DNA from: Oxyruncus cristatus
Lineage: Eukaryota > Chordata > Aves > Passeriformes > Cotingidae
Assembly (NCBI GenBank): GCA_013399855.1
Contig: VXAY01004974.1
Location: 669,039 to 733,038, forward strand
Length of the DNA: 64,000 bases
Direction: 5' to 3'
The notes under the pieces were generated by a model. The model searched no databases. It had not been told where the DNA came from and saw only the letters and a program-made list of their open reading frames with translations. The position numbers and the translations under genes were made by a program. Shown one piece after another: positions 1 through 14,400 of the stretch (its first letter is position 1; every line of letters starts with the position of its first letter).

Positions 1-2323
1 ATTGTCACGGGGAAGTTGTGAGGATACTTGTTCTGCTACTGTGTCTGTTCCTATTCTTGTGAAAAAAAGTCTATCACATTCAGCAAAGCCTCCAACAAAA
101 GCAGGGTAAGAACAAACTCCAAATAAACCAGTAAACCCCATTTTTTTACCAGTAAAGTAGACCAGTTTATTTGAGCTTGGAGATTCAGTACTGTAATAAT
201 CGCAATCTCTGCAGATGCCCCTCCACTAGTCACTCAGAGCCTGGTAAAAGCATCATCTCCAGCACACAAATGAACATCTCCTGCACAGTGGCCATGGGAC
301 CCAGACACTGTGATGCAGCTGAATTTTATACAAGCTATACATTATTTTTAAAAGTGTTTTAATAAACAGTTTCATTAGTTACAATAATTTGGGTATTTGT
401 ATTCTCATAACTGATGAACAGGTTATCATACTGTTTATGGTTTAGTCCTGTATAAATAGCACTCAAAATTGCATATATGTATCATCTTCAAGTAGCAGAG
501 CGCTGTAGCACATGCCTAATTTTAAGTGTTTAAGTAACTTCCATGGAACTTAGGGGTGATTTTAAAAACTGTACTTTGAATGTTTTGACAAATTTGATTA
601 GATATCCAAGGAGCACCTCAGTTAGGTTCACTTGCATTGCCATAAATATAAACAAAACAATTACTTTAACATTATATATACAGATGACATTTCTGCAATT
701 ATCCATTAGCAGCAAGACCTATCCCATGGGCTAGAAAAACTGTTTGGCAGGTGAGATTCCTTACCAGTTTCACAGTTGAACAGATTATCTCATGGTTTTG
801 GCTGTACAAATTACTGAGTACTAAGCCTGTGATGCCTATTATGACTCTAAGTGAGAAACAATTTAGTAAGTAAATGCTTTTGCACTCACATAGAACTAGA
901 AATACCACTTCACATATATATTCAGTAGAACTGAGCCATGTGATTAAACTTTATCTTTCCTTTTTCTGTGTATGATCTACTGGTTCAAATATTTAAATAC
1001 CTGCTGACAGTTTAATACAGATTATCTTGATCACACAGAAATATAATAAGATTTAATTCCTCGGTGTACTTATCTGTATCAGCTCTCACATATCCACTTA
1101 CAAAGGCTATTGTCTGAACTCCTGAAAACAAGATCTCAATGAGGAATTTCTGGTTTTGCAAAGTAGCCGTGTCTCTTCATGGGGAAATGTGGAAGTGTAT
1201 GTATAGTCTAGGGAGAATTTCTTAAGGGATGAATGACCAAGGAGTTTGCATTCTAAATTTCCAGATAGCTGAAGCAAAGAAGACCAACAGAGAGTCACAG
1301 CTTCAGAACTGCTGGCAGGAGATGACGACTGGGGTCAAAAACTGGAAACCAGGACCAGGCTGGTTTGTAATTTTTCTTCCCTTAGTTTTGTCTTTTCTGA
1401 GGCTTTTCTAAACTTATGAGCAGAGATCTCTCAAAAGCAGAAAAGTTTGTCTTAAAGGCAAACCTAGAGAGAGATGATGTGAAGCACATAGAACAGATTC
1501 TAGTCTGGAGTTAATTCCATTTAGCTGGAAGTCTGTTGTGATCCTGAAATGCTTAGAAATTTAAGGTTACATTCAAATGGGATCTTGGAAGCAGGTTGTT
1601 GCTTGCAAGTTTGTTCCAGCCTGCAAGCCTGCTACAGCTTGTAAATTTAATTTTAGCTCTGGAACTTGCTCCAGTTTTGTAAGGTTACTGAAAACCTGAA
1701 AGAAGCCAGATTTCTTATGTGCACCAAGAATAGCAGGACAGTGTTTTCTCAAGAATTAACATCCACCAAAATAGTGCCCCCCTAACACCAAAGGCTTGAA
1801 CCAGGTTTTCACACCTGTCAAACACATGATGGACCATTGCTATTTGATAGCAATTGTTCCACACCACTCTCGTCCCAGCAGCTACAAGGATTTAATTAGT
1901 GAGTGTTTCCCAGCCCCAGAAACCAAGAGACACAAAGAAGACCAGGAACCGAAGTTGCTTGGTGCAACTATTCATACTGTGCCCTGCTTTGTTTTCTCTC
2001 TGCTACCTGCATTGCAAATAAAAAAAAAAAAAAAGGTTTTAAAAGTTAGAGTAGTTCTGGTTTGCCTAGCTTGTGAGTATTTGTATTTGAGCTGATTGAA
2101 CATTCATTATGTATCAGACACTCAGCCTTGTAAAATTGATCCAGGAAAGGCTCGCCGCATCCGCTGGGCTCCTGCCTTGCTGGTTGTGTGTTGAGCAGCG
2201 CATTGCTTTTGCCCCCACACTCGAGCAGATAGCACAGAAAAAGCTCCCTGAAGCAGCCCGTGTCTTCCTTTACTTAGAGTAGGTGATCACCCACGAGCAG
2301 GCTCATTTTGCCAGCAGACATAT
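1..2323. other. Distal 3' flank of MTX2, no gene seen
   Basis: AT-rich DNA. A cluster of short quasi-repeats built on CTTGCAAG, CTGCAAGC and CTTGTAAA occurs at about 1598-1685, and a poly-A run at 2020-2035. No gene is recognised. Confidence 0.7.
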
Positions 2324-2511
2324 ATCACAGAATGGTTTAGGTTGGGAAGGACCTTAAAGACCATCTAGTTCCAACCCCCCTTGCCACCGGCAGGGACACC
2401 TCTCACTAGACCACGTTGCCCAGAGCCCCATCCAACATGGTCTTGAGCACTTCTAGGGATGGAGCATCACAGCTTCTCTGGGCAATTTGTTCTAGTGCCT
2501 TACCACCCTCA
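2324..2511 (-). mobile_element. CR1 LINE 3' end fragment (5' truncated)
   Basis: The plus strand reads ATCACAGAATGGTTTAGGTTGG, GGACCTTAAAGACCATCTAG, TTCCAACCCCCCTTGCCACC, then the CAGGGACACCTCTCACTAGAC and GCTTCTCTGGGCAATTTG blocks. This is the reverse complement of the avian CR1 3' end, so the element sits on the minus strand. It is better preserved than the copy at 47.4 kb, and the alignment stops at ACCACCCTCA. Confidence 0.93.
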
Positions 2512-5500
2512 TATCACGTGGCCATCACTGCCTGGCACCAACAAATTGCTGTCCATAAACAGAGAACCTTTGATATGAAGGCAGCAGGCATGGGAACACC
2601 CCATGAGACCACAAACATAGCTCTTGCAGCCCTCCTCTCTGAGGCTGTCCCACACAGCCTGGGTTTTCGTGTGATTTCCCAGCCTTAATTCTGATCACAT
2701 GTCAGAGCTGAGAGTGGCACATTGGCCTTGAAAGAGTGCTTTGGAAATGCCTGTGTAGGCAGTCTCATCTCAGTGCCAAGCCTAACTGCTCCAGAGCAAT
2801 GTGCATTTTAAGGAGAAACAGCTTTGGCAGTCCATCAACTTTCTTGTTCGTTACTGCTGCATATTTTATGTCACCACTATATTGCAAAATGAATACTCTG
2901 TATTACAAAATTAATATTGGAAATGTCTCCTCTGCATTTTATGGACTTTATTTGTGCTTTGTTTTCCTATGATTGTCTTACTTTTGCCTCTGGAGGATTA
3001 ATAGTATTATTATCAAGGGCAAACAAGCCTGGAATTAATCTGATTTAATCTTTAATTATTACTTATGATGGGTTTTAGATTACATACCAGCATTGCTGAA
3101 TGCTGTTTTACAAGCTAGAACAGAGAGATGCTCAGTAAGCTAGGACACTGGGATTACTCTGAGACATCCTCAGTGAGGTTTTCCAGCAGTAGCAACAGCC
3201 ATTGCATGTTGTGAGGTTTAGTTTAAATTGCTGTTGCTCTAATCAAGGCAGCAGGCACAACACTTGGATAGAAAGCTGAAAAAATAACAAAAATTTTAAA
3301 GCCGAGCTGAGAGCACCCACCTGGATAATTTCATGGTGAGCACAGCTCAGGCCTCCCAGCCTTCCTCTTTGGCAGCAGCTGTTGTCTGGAAGGTTACACA
3401 GAGCAATTGCTATGAAAAGGAATAAAAGGGGAGCTGAAAGAAGATTACTGCACATATTTTTAGTATCATCTATGTGAAGGCGATAGAGTATTTTTGTGGT
3501 TTCTTTTGAAAGCTGGTACGGTTGGGTTTCCCCTTAAGCGTACCTGGCTGCCTTGCTTGCACAAATCCTGAACAACACAGATGAAATTTTGGGCTCTGAA
3601 GTTCACAGAAAAACTGCAGTTGGCATCAGTGAGAGGGAGGGAGACTCAGATTTTCTCCTAGTCTTTACTTTCTGCATGCCCTGGGAGAAAGGGTATGGAT
3701 ATGTCTGTGTCAAGCATCCTGCTTTGAAAGTCTGCTTGGAATGCTGGGGATGATCTGAAGAAGTTGAGTGCAGGCCTAAGAGGGCAGTGATCGTGCACAA
3801 GTGAAATAGGGATGTCTTCATGTAGGGAAGCAGATGCACCTTTTGAGATCACTTCCAGGCGCCCTGGTTCATGTATGCAGTGAAACCCTGATGTTCAGCA
3901 TTATGTAGGCATCAAAATCAATAGCGGGGCAGCACCACTCTGTTCAAGATGGGCTAGCAGGCCCTGGGGTACTGCTGTCCACAGCTGTCTGCATTACTCC
4001 AGGTTGGGGAGGGGCTGGAGCTGTGTCCTCAGGTCTAGCAGGGTTGAAAATACTCAATTTGTACTCACTTTACTCAGAATAAAAGACTACTTTTAAATTT
4101 CTCTTTTTCTCTCTCTTCTTTTTAACTTGAAGAGTGATGATAATAATGAAGCTAGAGGGTGACTAAACACTGAATGCAAATTGTTTAAATTAAGATGGGG
4201 CTTATAACTCCTGGCAGGTTCCAGGCAAATTGTTCCTAAAAACTCCTTATTGCTTATTGTTGCCCACATTTGAAATTTAGTTTACACAAAGATCTAGGGA
4301 TAGTGCTAAATAATTACACAGCAGAATAATCTGTTCTTCTTTTGTAAGATTATAATAATTTAAAAAATCTATCTATGGAGTAGTTCAGGAAAAACTATTC
4401 TTCAGCAGCTATTTTGGGTCAACTCAATGCATAGTCTATTAGAGGTATTAGTTCTACTGCAGAGCAATGAATCATATTTGCAGTCAGGAAGTCACTTGTG
4501 TAATTGTCATTAAATATAACGAATATAGGGCTATTTAAAGAGTTTCAGGATTGTCTGATGTTCTGGAAGACACTGTTTGCCTGGAGAGAAAGGGTAGAAG
4601 CCTCTTATTTCAACTGCTTTAAGTGGTTTAAGATGGAAGAAAGGGCTCTATCAGGATTTGTGCAGTGGGATATTGTCGTGCTTTTGCAATTCCTATATAA
4701 AATTAAAACAGGGCTTCTTAATTTGGAAAATTGAGTTGTAAGCAGGATATAATAAAAGTATAGCAGAATTCCTCTGCATGTTAAAGCCTAGATTATTGAT
4801 TTTAAAACCATTCTCTTCGATTATTTATTCTGAGTCCTGCGTTAAAACAGGACTAAACCCCATATTGCAAATCAAAGCAGAGGCTCTGAAAATACTGATT
4901 GTTGCAGACAAATTCCCCGATGCTTCATTTGACAAAAAGATGGATTAGAACAAACTCCTGAGTGTTATTATTGCCACCTATATGAAAGATTGTTTCTTTT
5001 ATTTGTATTAATTACTGATTAGTGCTTTCTGTATCTTCAGCTCTTTCAGATGTTTTGAATGAGATGTATTGCTTTCCATAGTTTCTTATCTAAAGGGAAC
5101 CCTGGTATCTAGCCACTGTGCATAAGGAAGTCATTGATGTGCTCAGACGCTGCTCTTCAGGGAAAACCCCGGGTGAGAGCCTTGAAGAGGTAAAATTAAG
5201 TTCACAGATAATAATGTAGACAGATAATTTTCCATCCAACAATAATGTCATGAGTAAATATACTCTTTTATATTCCAGTGTAGAAGGAAAAGGTAGCTGA
5301 GTGTGTGGGACAACTTGGCTGTGTGGTGCTTTCAGAGCAGCCCAGAGCTTGCAGTAATCCAAGCTGTAGGAGGAGAGTGGGGCAGCCCCTTCTGGATGGG
5401 TGTCCAACCCCGCAGGGCTGCCCAAACCACTCCCCTGGGCAAGCTGGCATTGCTGACACTGTCTGCCTGTGGTAGTGCTTGGGGGCCTTTAGTTACTTGG

Positions 5501-8304
5501 AAAGAAACACAAGGGAGTGGCTCCTATCCCAGTGAACTTGCATGAGAACTGGGACAGAGGGGTGTGGGAGATGTCCCAGCCAAAGGCTTCATAGACTCAG
5601 CTGTGTGTTTTCTGACTGCCCAGTCAAACATCACAGGTCAGACAACAGCCCTTGGGCTTGCAGCTGCTCTCAGTCATTACAGCTGCTGGTTTAAATGGTC
5701 TCAGCCAGGAAGGAGAGCCTTCTCATACAAATCCCCTGGGTCTCACTGCTCAGAACGAGCAAAGGCCTTTTCCTCTGCCTGGGAAGAAGAAGCAATTACA
5801 TAGGTAGGTGGAGGAGGTTGAGCTTAAGAATGTTAAAATGTTACTGAGCCCTTGTTTCCCCACAAAGATCTCAAAACAGAAAAATCCAAGGCAGATTGCC
5901 AAGGGTTAGGGCTGCAGGTTCAGCATCCTATCCAAGAGCTAAAAAAAAAAAGGGGAAAAGGGGGCTTCCTGAGGTTCAGGACTCTGTTTTTCATACATTT
6001 TGTGCATAAAAATGATCACATCCTTTTGAATGTGAAGAAGTGAGGCACTTATTTAATATATCAACTAATATGAGACCAATATTTTGTCAGGTGACTGCAT
6101 GGAATTCAGTGGTGAGTCTTTCATGGCCCAGGTTATGTTAAAAAAGGTAGTTTTAAAATAGCTTGTTGTACGTCATCAGCTGATCTGTCATTTTCCATAA
6201 TTCATGAGCACTGGAGCAAGATTAGACAGTGGAGCCTTGAGTGAGAATTCATTAATTTCCTCCATGGTTTTAGAAATGTCAGAGGTGTAAAGCTGAGAAT
6301 AATAAAAGTCAAACTCCTTAGATATATCTACTGTGCTAGGAAGAATATTACTCTGAGCATCTCTGATAGTATACAGTGTCTTGGTGTGCATGTGTCTTTA
6401 ATTGGTATGCAAGGAGTTTATCTGCTTTACTGCCTGCACTTATCAGAAAAGATATAAAATGGGATGGTGATAATGGCTGCCTTCAAAGAAAAAGATATGT
6501 TCTTTCAAGGGTGTAAGTGCAATAAATCTTTCTGGTTTAAGGGCTCACTGGAAGCAGAAAGATTCTGTTCTGCTGACAACTGAATGTGGGGAATTTTCCC
6601 AGGGGAAAACAAATCACATTTCTCTATTCAAAATATAGTAAAAAGTCGCTGAAATGTGATACTCTAGAATGTATATTACAATATTTCCTACTGACTCCTT
6701 TACCAATTAAGCACACTTACAGAATAATATGTTTCTCAAATGGTTAATAGAAGGTGTCTTGCGCTGAATACATTTAGAATATACTTGTGAACTCCCACAG
6801 TAATCTGCAGTTCAAATTTAAAAAACAAAAGATGAAAAATAAGTGGTCAACTTTAGGTCTTTGTTTAAACTATACCACAGGAATTAATTTGTCTGGAATA
6901 AAAGAGACAATGCTGAGTTCATTGCTATTCCAGAACCAGTCTTTGCATCTGTGGAAAGCACAGTTAATACTACAGGTACCTACCGGGTCTTGAGGGGATC
7001 TTTTGTGAGTTTAAATCATTTTATTTACTTTAGAAAAGCCCACATTATTCATAAGAATCAAATGTTGTGCCTGACTGTTATAGAGAAACAAAACAGACAA
7101 GGGTGTTTTAAATTAATCTGTCAGTATGGTGCTTTCCAGTGCTCACTTTGTTCATGCAGCCAGGAACTGATGTTAGCATGAATTTAAATAATTCCTCTTG
7201 CCTTGAATAATGACCATGAAAGTTGAGTAATGGTATCTAGGAAATATCCTAACTTTTGAGGAGCTGCCTCTTATCTATAGGACTGTTTGTTTCTCCTCAT
7301 CTCCCCCCGCTCCTAATTGCAGGGAGGCGCTGCACACAGCATATAACTAAACATAATACAATTTGATTTGTGTTGCAGTGTTCTCTCCAAAGAACAAATC
7401 TGTAAAATTACAACATGTGAAAGCTTAACACAATGATATAAAATGGCAGTGGCACGGTTCATATCTTAAACTGACAGACTGATGGTGATTATTGCAAGGA
7501 CAGTGCCCTGCATATGTCAAACGATTTGCAAATAATTTATGTCACCTTATCCTCCATTATTGTTTTTGCAGAGGACATAAACTGTGTCACTAATATTAAA
7601 CTGTCGACAAAAAAAAAGCCTACCTCAGCTCTTTCCTAGCTGAGAATGCAAAGACATCTGCACAGAGACAAACATGCATATGGCCATCATTTGTCCAACA
7701 TCTTACACATTGTGAAGGTTTTTTACTTGAAATGCCAACCTATGTGGCAGATGATGTATGTGTTTCTTCAGTCCTGTGATTACCAGCACAGAGCTGCTCT
7801 GCAGTGCTCTTCACCTCATCAGTTCCACAAGCTGCACTCCAAGGTGTGTGAAACATTTGCAGGGAGATGGCATCTGACATGCAGCAAGGCAAAAGCATTC
7901 TGGTGTGAATATTTGACTCCAGATTTTGTTCAAATCAGGGTCAGATTCTGACCTGGAGAAATTAGTGTGGGTAGAGATTTAGGACTACAAAATAGCAATT
8001 TGAAAACTGGAATGAATATATTTTAAAGATGGGGAAGCAGAGGAAAGTGGTGCTGTCTCCTGGGTGTCTCCCAAGGGGCTGTAAAGGAGAGGGGAAGGGG
8101 GAGGTTTTTATAAATGACCTGGGCTTTATTCTTTGGGAAATAAGCAGGGGACAAGGCAATCCTAGTCACTTCTATTTGTTAAGTTGCATCATCTCAACTG
8201 CCGAGTTCTTTGTTTAGGTTTTGATGGTTCATTTATTACTCCCAAGAAATGCCTTTGATGGGTGATTTTCAGAGGCTGTCGTGGTTAAAAAAGCAGCAAA
8301 GAAT
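2512..8304. other. 3' flank of MTX2, no gene seen
   Basis: Unique AT-rich DNA with a somewhat GC-richer section at about 5290-5770. Small open frames occur on both strands without recognisable content. No RNA gene or intact mobile element was seen. Confidence 0.75.
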
Positions 8305-8459
8305 GCAATGCGGTGGTTGGAGCGTGGAGCTGGGAAACCAGCCTCCAGCCTCCCACTCTAGATTTCGCCCTGCTCACATTTGGGATGAATTACTTGCAAC
8401 TGCTGTGGCTTGACTTACTCTTCTGTCAGGCAGGTTTTTCTGTCTGACTCATCCACTTG
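8305..8459 (+). mobile_element. MIR/CORE-SINE-like relic
   Basis: The phrases GTGGTTGGAGCGTGGAGCTGG, then CCAGCCTCC, GCCCTGCTCACATTTGGG and AATTACTTGCAACTGC follow the order of tRNA-derived amniote MIR-type SINEs (A box-like head, then the 'serine core' region). It is strongly diverged. A possible reverse fragment (GATGGGGAAGCAGAGG) lies upstream at about 8030. Confidence 0.45.
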
Positions 8460-11400
8460 GTTAAGTTTGCCAAGTATTTCATAATCTTTGGCTAGAAATC
8501 ACTCATTTGATTGCAGATCAGTGACATTTCAAATGAGATGCATCAAACAACTTGTGTTGGCTTCAGTGCAAGAGATGGCTCCAAATCACTGTGGTTAGGA
8601 GGACAATACACTGACTAACTCACTCAATTGAGTTAAGGAGTGAAAGGAAACTCCATGCTCTTACTGCTACTAGTTTTTCCTTTTTTGGAAGCCTCATTTA
8701 AGTGTTTTGCCCTCTTAAGCCCCTCAGGAGTGAAGAATCTTCTCCTCGCCCTTCCAAGCTTTTCTCATCCTGCTTCTCAGTAAATCACAGTTTATGACTA
8801 CACTGATTTTTTTTTTTTTTTTTTAGTATTACAATACAAAAATGCCAAAAAATTTGAGATAACGGTAATACTTGTATGGGTTTTAATCTTATTTTCTGAG
8901 TTACTTTTGTCAAGCTTCAAAATAACTCCTGTTAACACCAATTACCTTGTTATTGGAATTGTTTGTGATTACTGATTTAGAAAATCAAATTTTAGGTATC
9001 TTAGCCTAAAGCCTGCAGGATGACTCTCTTTGCCTAACAAATCCTAGAAAGCGTGCTCATTTCTCTAGTCGCGCTACACTGATTTTACTGGCCCAAGGAA
9101 TCTCTTTCGAAGCAGTGAGAGGAATAAAGTCCACAGGTGTGAAAAACTTTCCCAGGGTGGCCCCCTTTCTTTTCTCAGTGCAGGATGATCCTGAAGCATC
9201 AGAAAAGGCAGGGAAATCACGAAAGGATATCAGGGAGAAGGGGCAGCAGGACAGGCCCCAGGAAGAGGCACTGAACCAGATGAAAGCGCCTTCATAGAAA
9301 CAGGTCTGCAGGAGCTGTCTTGTGTGTGTCAAAAGCATTTCCATCAGATGACGGGCAGCCTTTTCCACAGCAGTGGTTTTAGGCTTTGCCTCAAGTGTGC
9401 TTTGGCATAACAGCAAGACTCTGCACTCACGCTTGCATGTAATACACAAGTCATGGTCAGGTCTGTGGTCTTTACACACATATGCAGAAACCTACCTGTC
9501 TCTTTCAAAATGTTATAACCTATGACAAAATGTGCTGGAAAGAAGTTTATTTTAAGTAGATAAAAACATACCCTTCCCATAATGCCCCCAAACTAACTGA
9601 TCTTCATCAGCTGGTTCTTTAAACATGCCACAACACAGACTTAAAGCTGCAAACAAAAGAGATCATGGTGATAGTCAGTAATCTCAGCTATACACTTCTT
9701 AGCTAGAAGGCATCGTAGATCAAGGTGCTATGCACTTTTGAGGGAAGGAGCTGGTAAAAACTGCAGAGGAATTTTAGGGAGGAATTTAAAGGAATTAAGT
9801 TAGAAACAGCAATGGACTTAAAGAGAAGTTTTCATTATCTTGAAAAGAAAGTGGCCAGCCCTTAATCTAAGAGTCCAAGTGGTAACATCTGAGAGATGTT
9901 CACAAGATAATCTCAGGCCATAATCCTTTGCATTCATGACAAAACTGTTGATCTCAGCAGTGAAAGAATGGTGTGACCAGCAATGGATACCTTCAGAGTC
10001 AAATTATACTTTGTAGCTAAAAGTAAAGAGAGATGTCACCACCCATGAGATTATGAGATGGACAACCTGAAACATATGACGAGGGATGTGGACTTGCTGT
10101 TGACAAATTTTTGGCAGGAAGAAGTGATAGAAAATGTGAATTCATGCTGAGAGAAGACAAACTTGGAAGAGGTAGATGCTCTGGGGACTGGGTCATGCCC
10201 ATGGTTTGACAAGACCAGCTAGGTGATAGCTGGTCTTTGCAGCTGTACAGAATTTGTCATGACTGAAGTGCACTGGTTCCTCACCACGGCACCTGCAACA
10301 AGGTTCATTCAGATACCTTCTGGTGGCTTCCTGCTTAGCCTTGGAAGATGGTCTTTTGTTTGCAACAAGCCCCTATAAGCTGCTGCTTATAATTTCTATG
10401 AACGATCATCCTTTACATTCTTGTTTCAAATGTGTCTCTGAACTGAGAACACAAACCCTGGAAGACCGATGATTTGAGCACTGCTTGTAGGGAAGGTGAC
10501 CATCATGCCATACACTCTCAAGATCTCTTATTTTCTTCTTAAATGCACGATAAATTTTTAGGTATAAAAAAAACAATCTAGATGAGAGAGCATTTATGTG
10601 ACATCAAGCTTTCTTACAAAAACATCTCTACTGACAAAATGGTTTCCTGTCAACATAAATCCAAATAGGAGAGGGCTGAGTTCACGTTGACCTCTCATGT
10701 CGGCTCATTGTTTCAAGTTAGTTTCTGGGCACATTGGCTTGTGGACAGGAGTTACTTTGGCTGCCACAGGTGTCACGTGTGGCATGGATAGCAGTCCATC
10801 TGTGTCAACACTGGGAAGTTCTTTTTCTCAAGTAGTAGCAAGTTTGAGGTCTGCAGCAATAGATGGGAATGGTTGGTGCTCTCTATGGAAAAAGCCTGTA
10901 ATTCTTTCCAGATAATGAATCAGTTGGAGCCAAAAGGGGTCTCTTAAGTTCTTAATGTTTTTCTTTTTTCTTCTGAGTCTCAACAAGCAAAGAATCAACA
11001 ATCAACATTTCTGCATGTTTTCAGTAGTGGCGCTTCTCTCCCAGGCTGAGTTCTTCAACCATAGTCATGGCTAACATTCAGTTTTTACATCTCATTTATG
11101 AATCTATAAATTAGGACTTCTGTGCACATTGCTACACAGTCAGCTCCTCAGCTCCCAAAAATGTTTTTTCAGGCAGAGGACGTGGTTTGTCATGGTGACT
11201 TGATGGTTTAGGGTTGTAGCAGCAGGCTGACCTCATTTCAATGCAACCACTTCCATGTAGGCCAACCCTTTTTGTATTTACATGTGAAATACTTCTGATC
11301 AGACAGCTGTCATTTGTGGGTCCTTTTAATCCCATATGTGACTAATGACCCCAGTACGGATACAGTTACCTGGGTGTAAACTACATTCTATTTGATGTCA

Positions 11401-14400
11401 CCGATTTTCTTTCCTGAACCTCTGTTATTGCCTTCACACAATGGTATTTTGCCAGGCTAGTAACTGTTCCTATGGCAAAACTTTCCAGTCTAGACAAGCC
11501 CTAGAAGCTTAAAGTAATTTCATTTCTTTTGAAGCAGTTACATAATGGGCCTTGAGCTCCCTGCCAAATGCTACTTTTTACGAAGTTGGCACTGGGGATG
11601 TGAGCCAAGTATCGCAAACCTGTGGAGCAGATGCACGTGTGTTAGCAGTCAGCAAATGACAGAAGAGAGATCAGCCAGGGAAGTTTCAAACTGCATCAGG
11701 CTATAGCCTGACTTTGCTAATGCTTTTTACTTCCTACTTGTACTTTTATCCCAAGATCAGATAACAAGTAGCATTTTTTCTTTGTAACAATTCATTAATC
11801 AGAGAAATGATCCTTGCTGGTGTTTAGATGTTTTACTTAATTTGGTACTTCTGGCCTGCTGCCCCAGTAGTGCCAAAATTATTATTTCTCACCCAGCAGG
11901 TGATAAATAACAACTTCAGTCGTGATTAATACCATGAATTTCTCAACCTGACTAATGCAAAAACTTCAAACCTGCAGAACAAGTGGGTGCTAATTGTTGT
12001 GAGAGGCATTGGAGCTGCACTCTGCTTATAAAGAAAGAAAGCCACAGGAAATGAAGTGTTTTCTAGCAGCACAGCGGATCCTAAGAGGCATCATTAAGTG
12101 CAGCTCAGCAGCATTCTCCATGTGTATGACTACGGTAGCCTCTCTCTTTCCACAACACTGAGCTTGAAATACATTTGAGAGGCAGGAGATTGCCAGGTTA
12201 GTTTACTTTCCTTGGGGAGGAGGAGGGGAAATAAAATACAAGTCAGCAAAAACACCATATTAATATCTCATCAACACCACTCAATACTCGAATTTTTACA
12301 ACTGATATGTGAAAAGTGATAGATCCTAGCAAAAGCTGCTCCCACCAAAGCCCCTTCACATGTCTGTCTTGAAATCTCATCACATCATAAAATGTAGCAT
12401 CAGAGACTCCCCAGTCAAGGAGAACTTTCTTCAGAAAGGGAAAGGCAAACCAGGAGATCTGGAAGGACTGTCAGCTGGAAACAATGATCCAATATTATAA
12501 ATTAGCCTGTTGCTGGGATCCTAGCCACTCTCAAATCACAAGCTGGTTTGCCACAGTCTGTGGTGGGGCAGGGTGGTTGCTCTGTTTTGTGCTGTACTTG
12601 CAGTGGCACAGGGCACACGGGATCCACAATTTAGCCACATGTACAGCCCTGTGCTAGTCAGGAAAATGAGACCTCCACAACATCTGGAACTGGCACCACG
12701 TGTTTCTGATAGGAGCAGACACCAAATCCAGCAAAGGCATAACAAGTTACCCGTTCTGAGGGGAGTCTGTGCTGAGCAGTATCAGTCCATTTCTCAATCC
12801 CAAAGAAGCATTTCAGGAATGGAGGAGCAGTCCTGTTTTCACTTGGACTTTTCCAATTGTTTTTGCTCCATCAGGCAAAAAAGTACCTGTTACTTTCCAG
12901 CATGAGCATTTAGCTCAACTTCAGCGTGTCCCTATGAAGTTATTATCATGGAATGAAAAGACTGCAAGAAGCACACCACAATGGGTAAGTGATTTGTACA
13001 TTGCTCAGAGTAATGTCTACTCACTTGTAGTTCTGAGTGCTTTTGTGACTTTGTGTATTGTTTTGATTAACTCCTGCAGTTCCTGCTGGGGCATATTCAG
13101 GTATGTTAATCCATGGTGCAGTTGGTCCTGACTTTTGTCTTAATTTGGGGAAACTTTAGACGTTTCAGCTGTCTGCTTCTTCACTCAGAATAGCCTCTAG
13201 GAGCTTTGTGGTTTTGAGCCTGAAAAGCTAGGAAAGAAAATCATCATTGACGCTGTCCTGCTACATGAAACAAACCATAGGCCTTCCTGGCCTGATTCCT
13301 GTCTCTGGTGCAGCAGTTGAGCTTCAGTTGTGGGAGACCTAAAAAAACTCACAACCCAAGAGAAAAATTTTCACAAACTGCACACACACAGCCTTGTCTA
13401 CTAAAGGGCCACTCAGACCAAGAGAAAGCCCTCACTACTCAGCCTCGGAGAAGGCAGGCTAGTTGTCTTGCTCAACCCCCTTGCTATAAACATTATTGGG
13501 TTTGGTTTTTTCCACCCTTAATGATTTTATTGCTGGCCTTCTTACAATTTTTCATTCTTTTTCCTAAACTGTGCACAGTATTTCGGTAGCAATCAGTATC
13601 AGTGTCCTTTGTAGGACTGCAGCTTCCCAAAGTTAAAGCATGGCTTCCAAGCTTTGGTCCTTGGCGCTCAGCCCAGTCTGCTCTGTAGCACTGATCATGC
13701 CACTAGTGTCATTTAAAAAAGCATAATGGTTTCTTGTATTTATGAAGTACAAAGTATGTCATTTGGCTAGGATTTTAATAGCTATTTTCCAGACTGGTAG
13801 CAAAGCCAAGATTTTTTCTTGCAAGTTTAGATATCGCCTAGAATGAGGTGCAGCCTGAACTACAAACCAGCCCTGTAGCAAACATGCCATATAGAAAGAA
13901 TTCTCTTCAGTCAGGGAAGTAAGGAATGCTTCTTTTCATTTAAATTTTAATAATTAAGTTATCCAAGTCACACACAAGGAAGGTGGTTAAACCTTCAGAC
14001 ACTTCAGTGTAACTTGAGAGCTCAGTCTCTGCTTGTCCTCTCACTTAATATTGAAAACTCCATGTGATTTGCCTGTCTCTGTATCCCTAAGTGTAGTCTG
14101 AGCAGCTCAGGTGGATTTACACAAACTTTGTTTGCAAGAGATCAGTATCTTTTGCCCAACCACTTCCACAGCACTTATTTTCTAGATGAGACATTCAAAG
14201 CAGGTTAATGCATATGGCTACCTCTGTGAGGGTACTCTGAAGTTATAAACCTTGCTGTACATTACCGCACAAAATTTGCAGTAACTTGCTGTTAAGCATT
14301 CAAGGTGTTGTATTTCCACTGCTTGCTCTGCAACCTTGAAAGAGGAGGAATACATGCCCACTTGCACTTTTTCAGACTGCCTAGAAGTTAATAGGTGGGT

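Noticed and set aside
1796..2095. 99-codon plus-strand open frame near the left end
   Set aside because: It runs into a poly-A tract (a Lys run) and shows no family resemblance.
9057..9479. 140-codon open frame on the minus strand
   Set aside because: No recognised domain, overlapping frames on the other strand, and no promoter or splice context.
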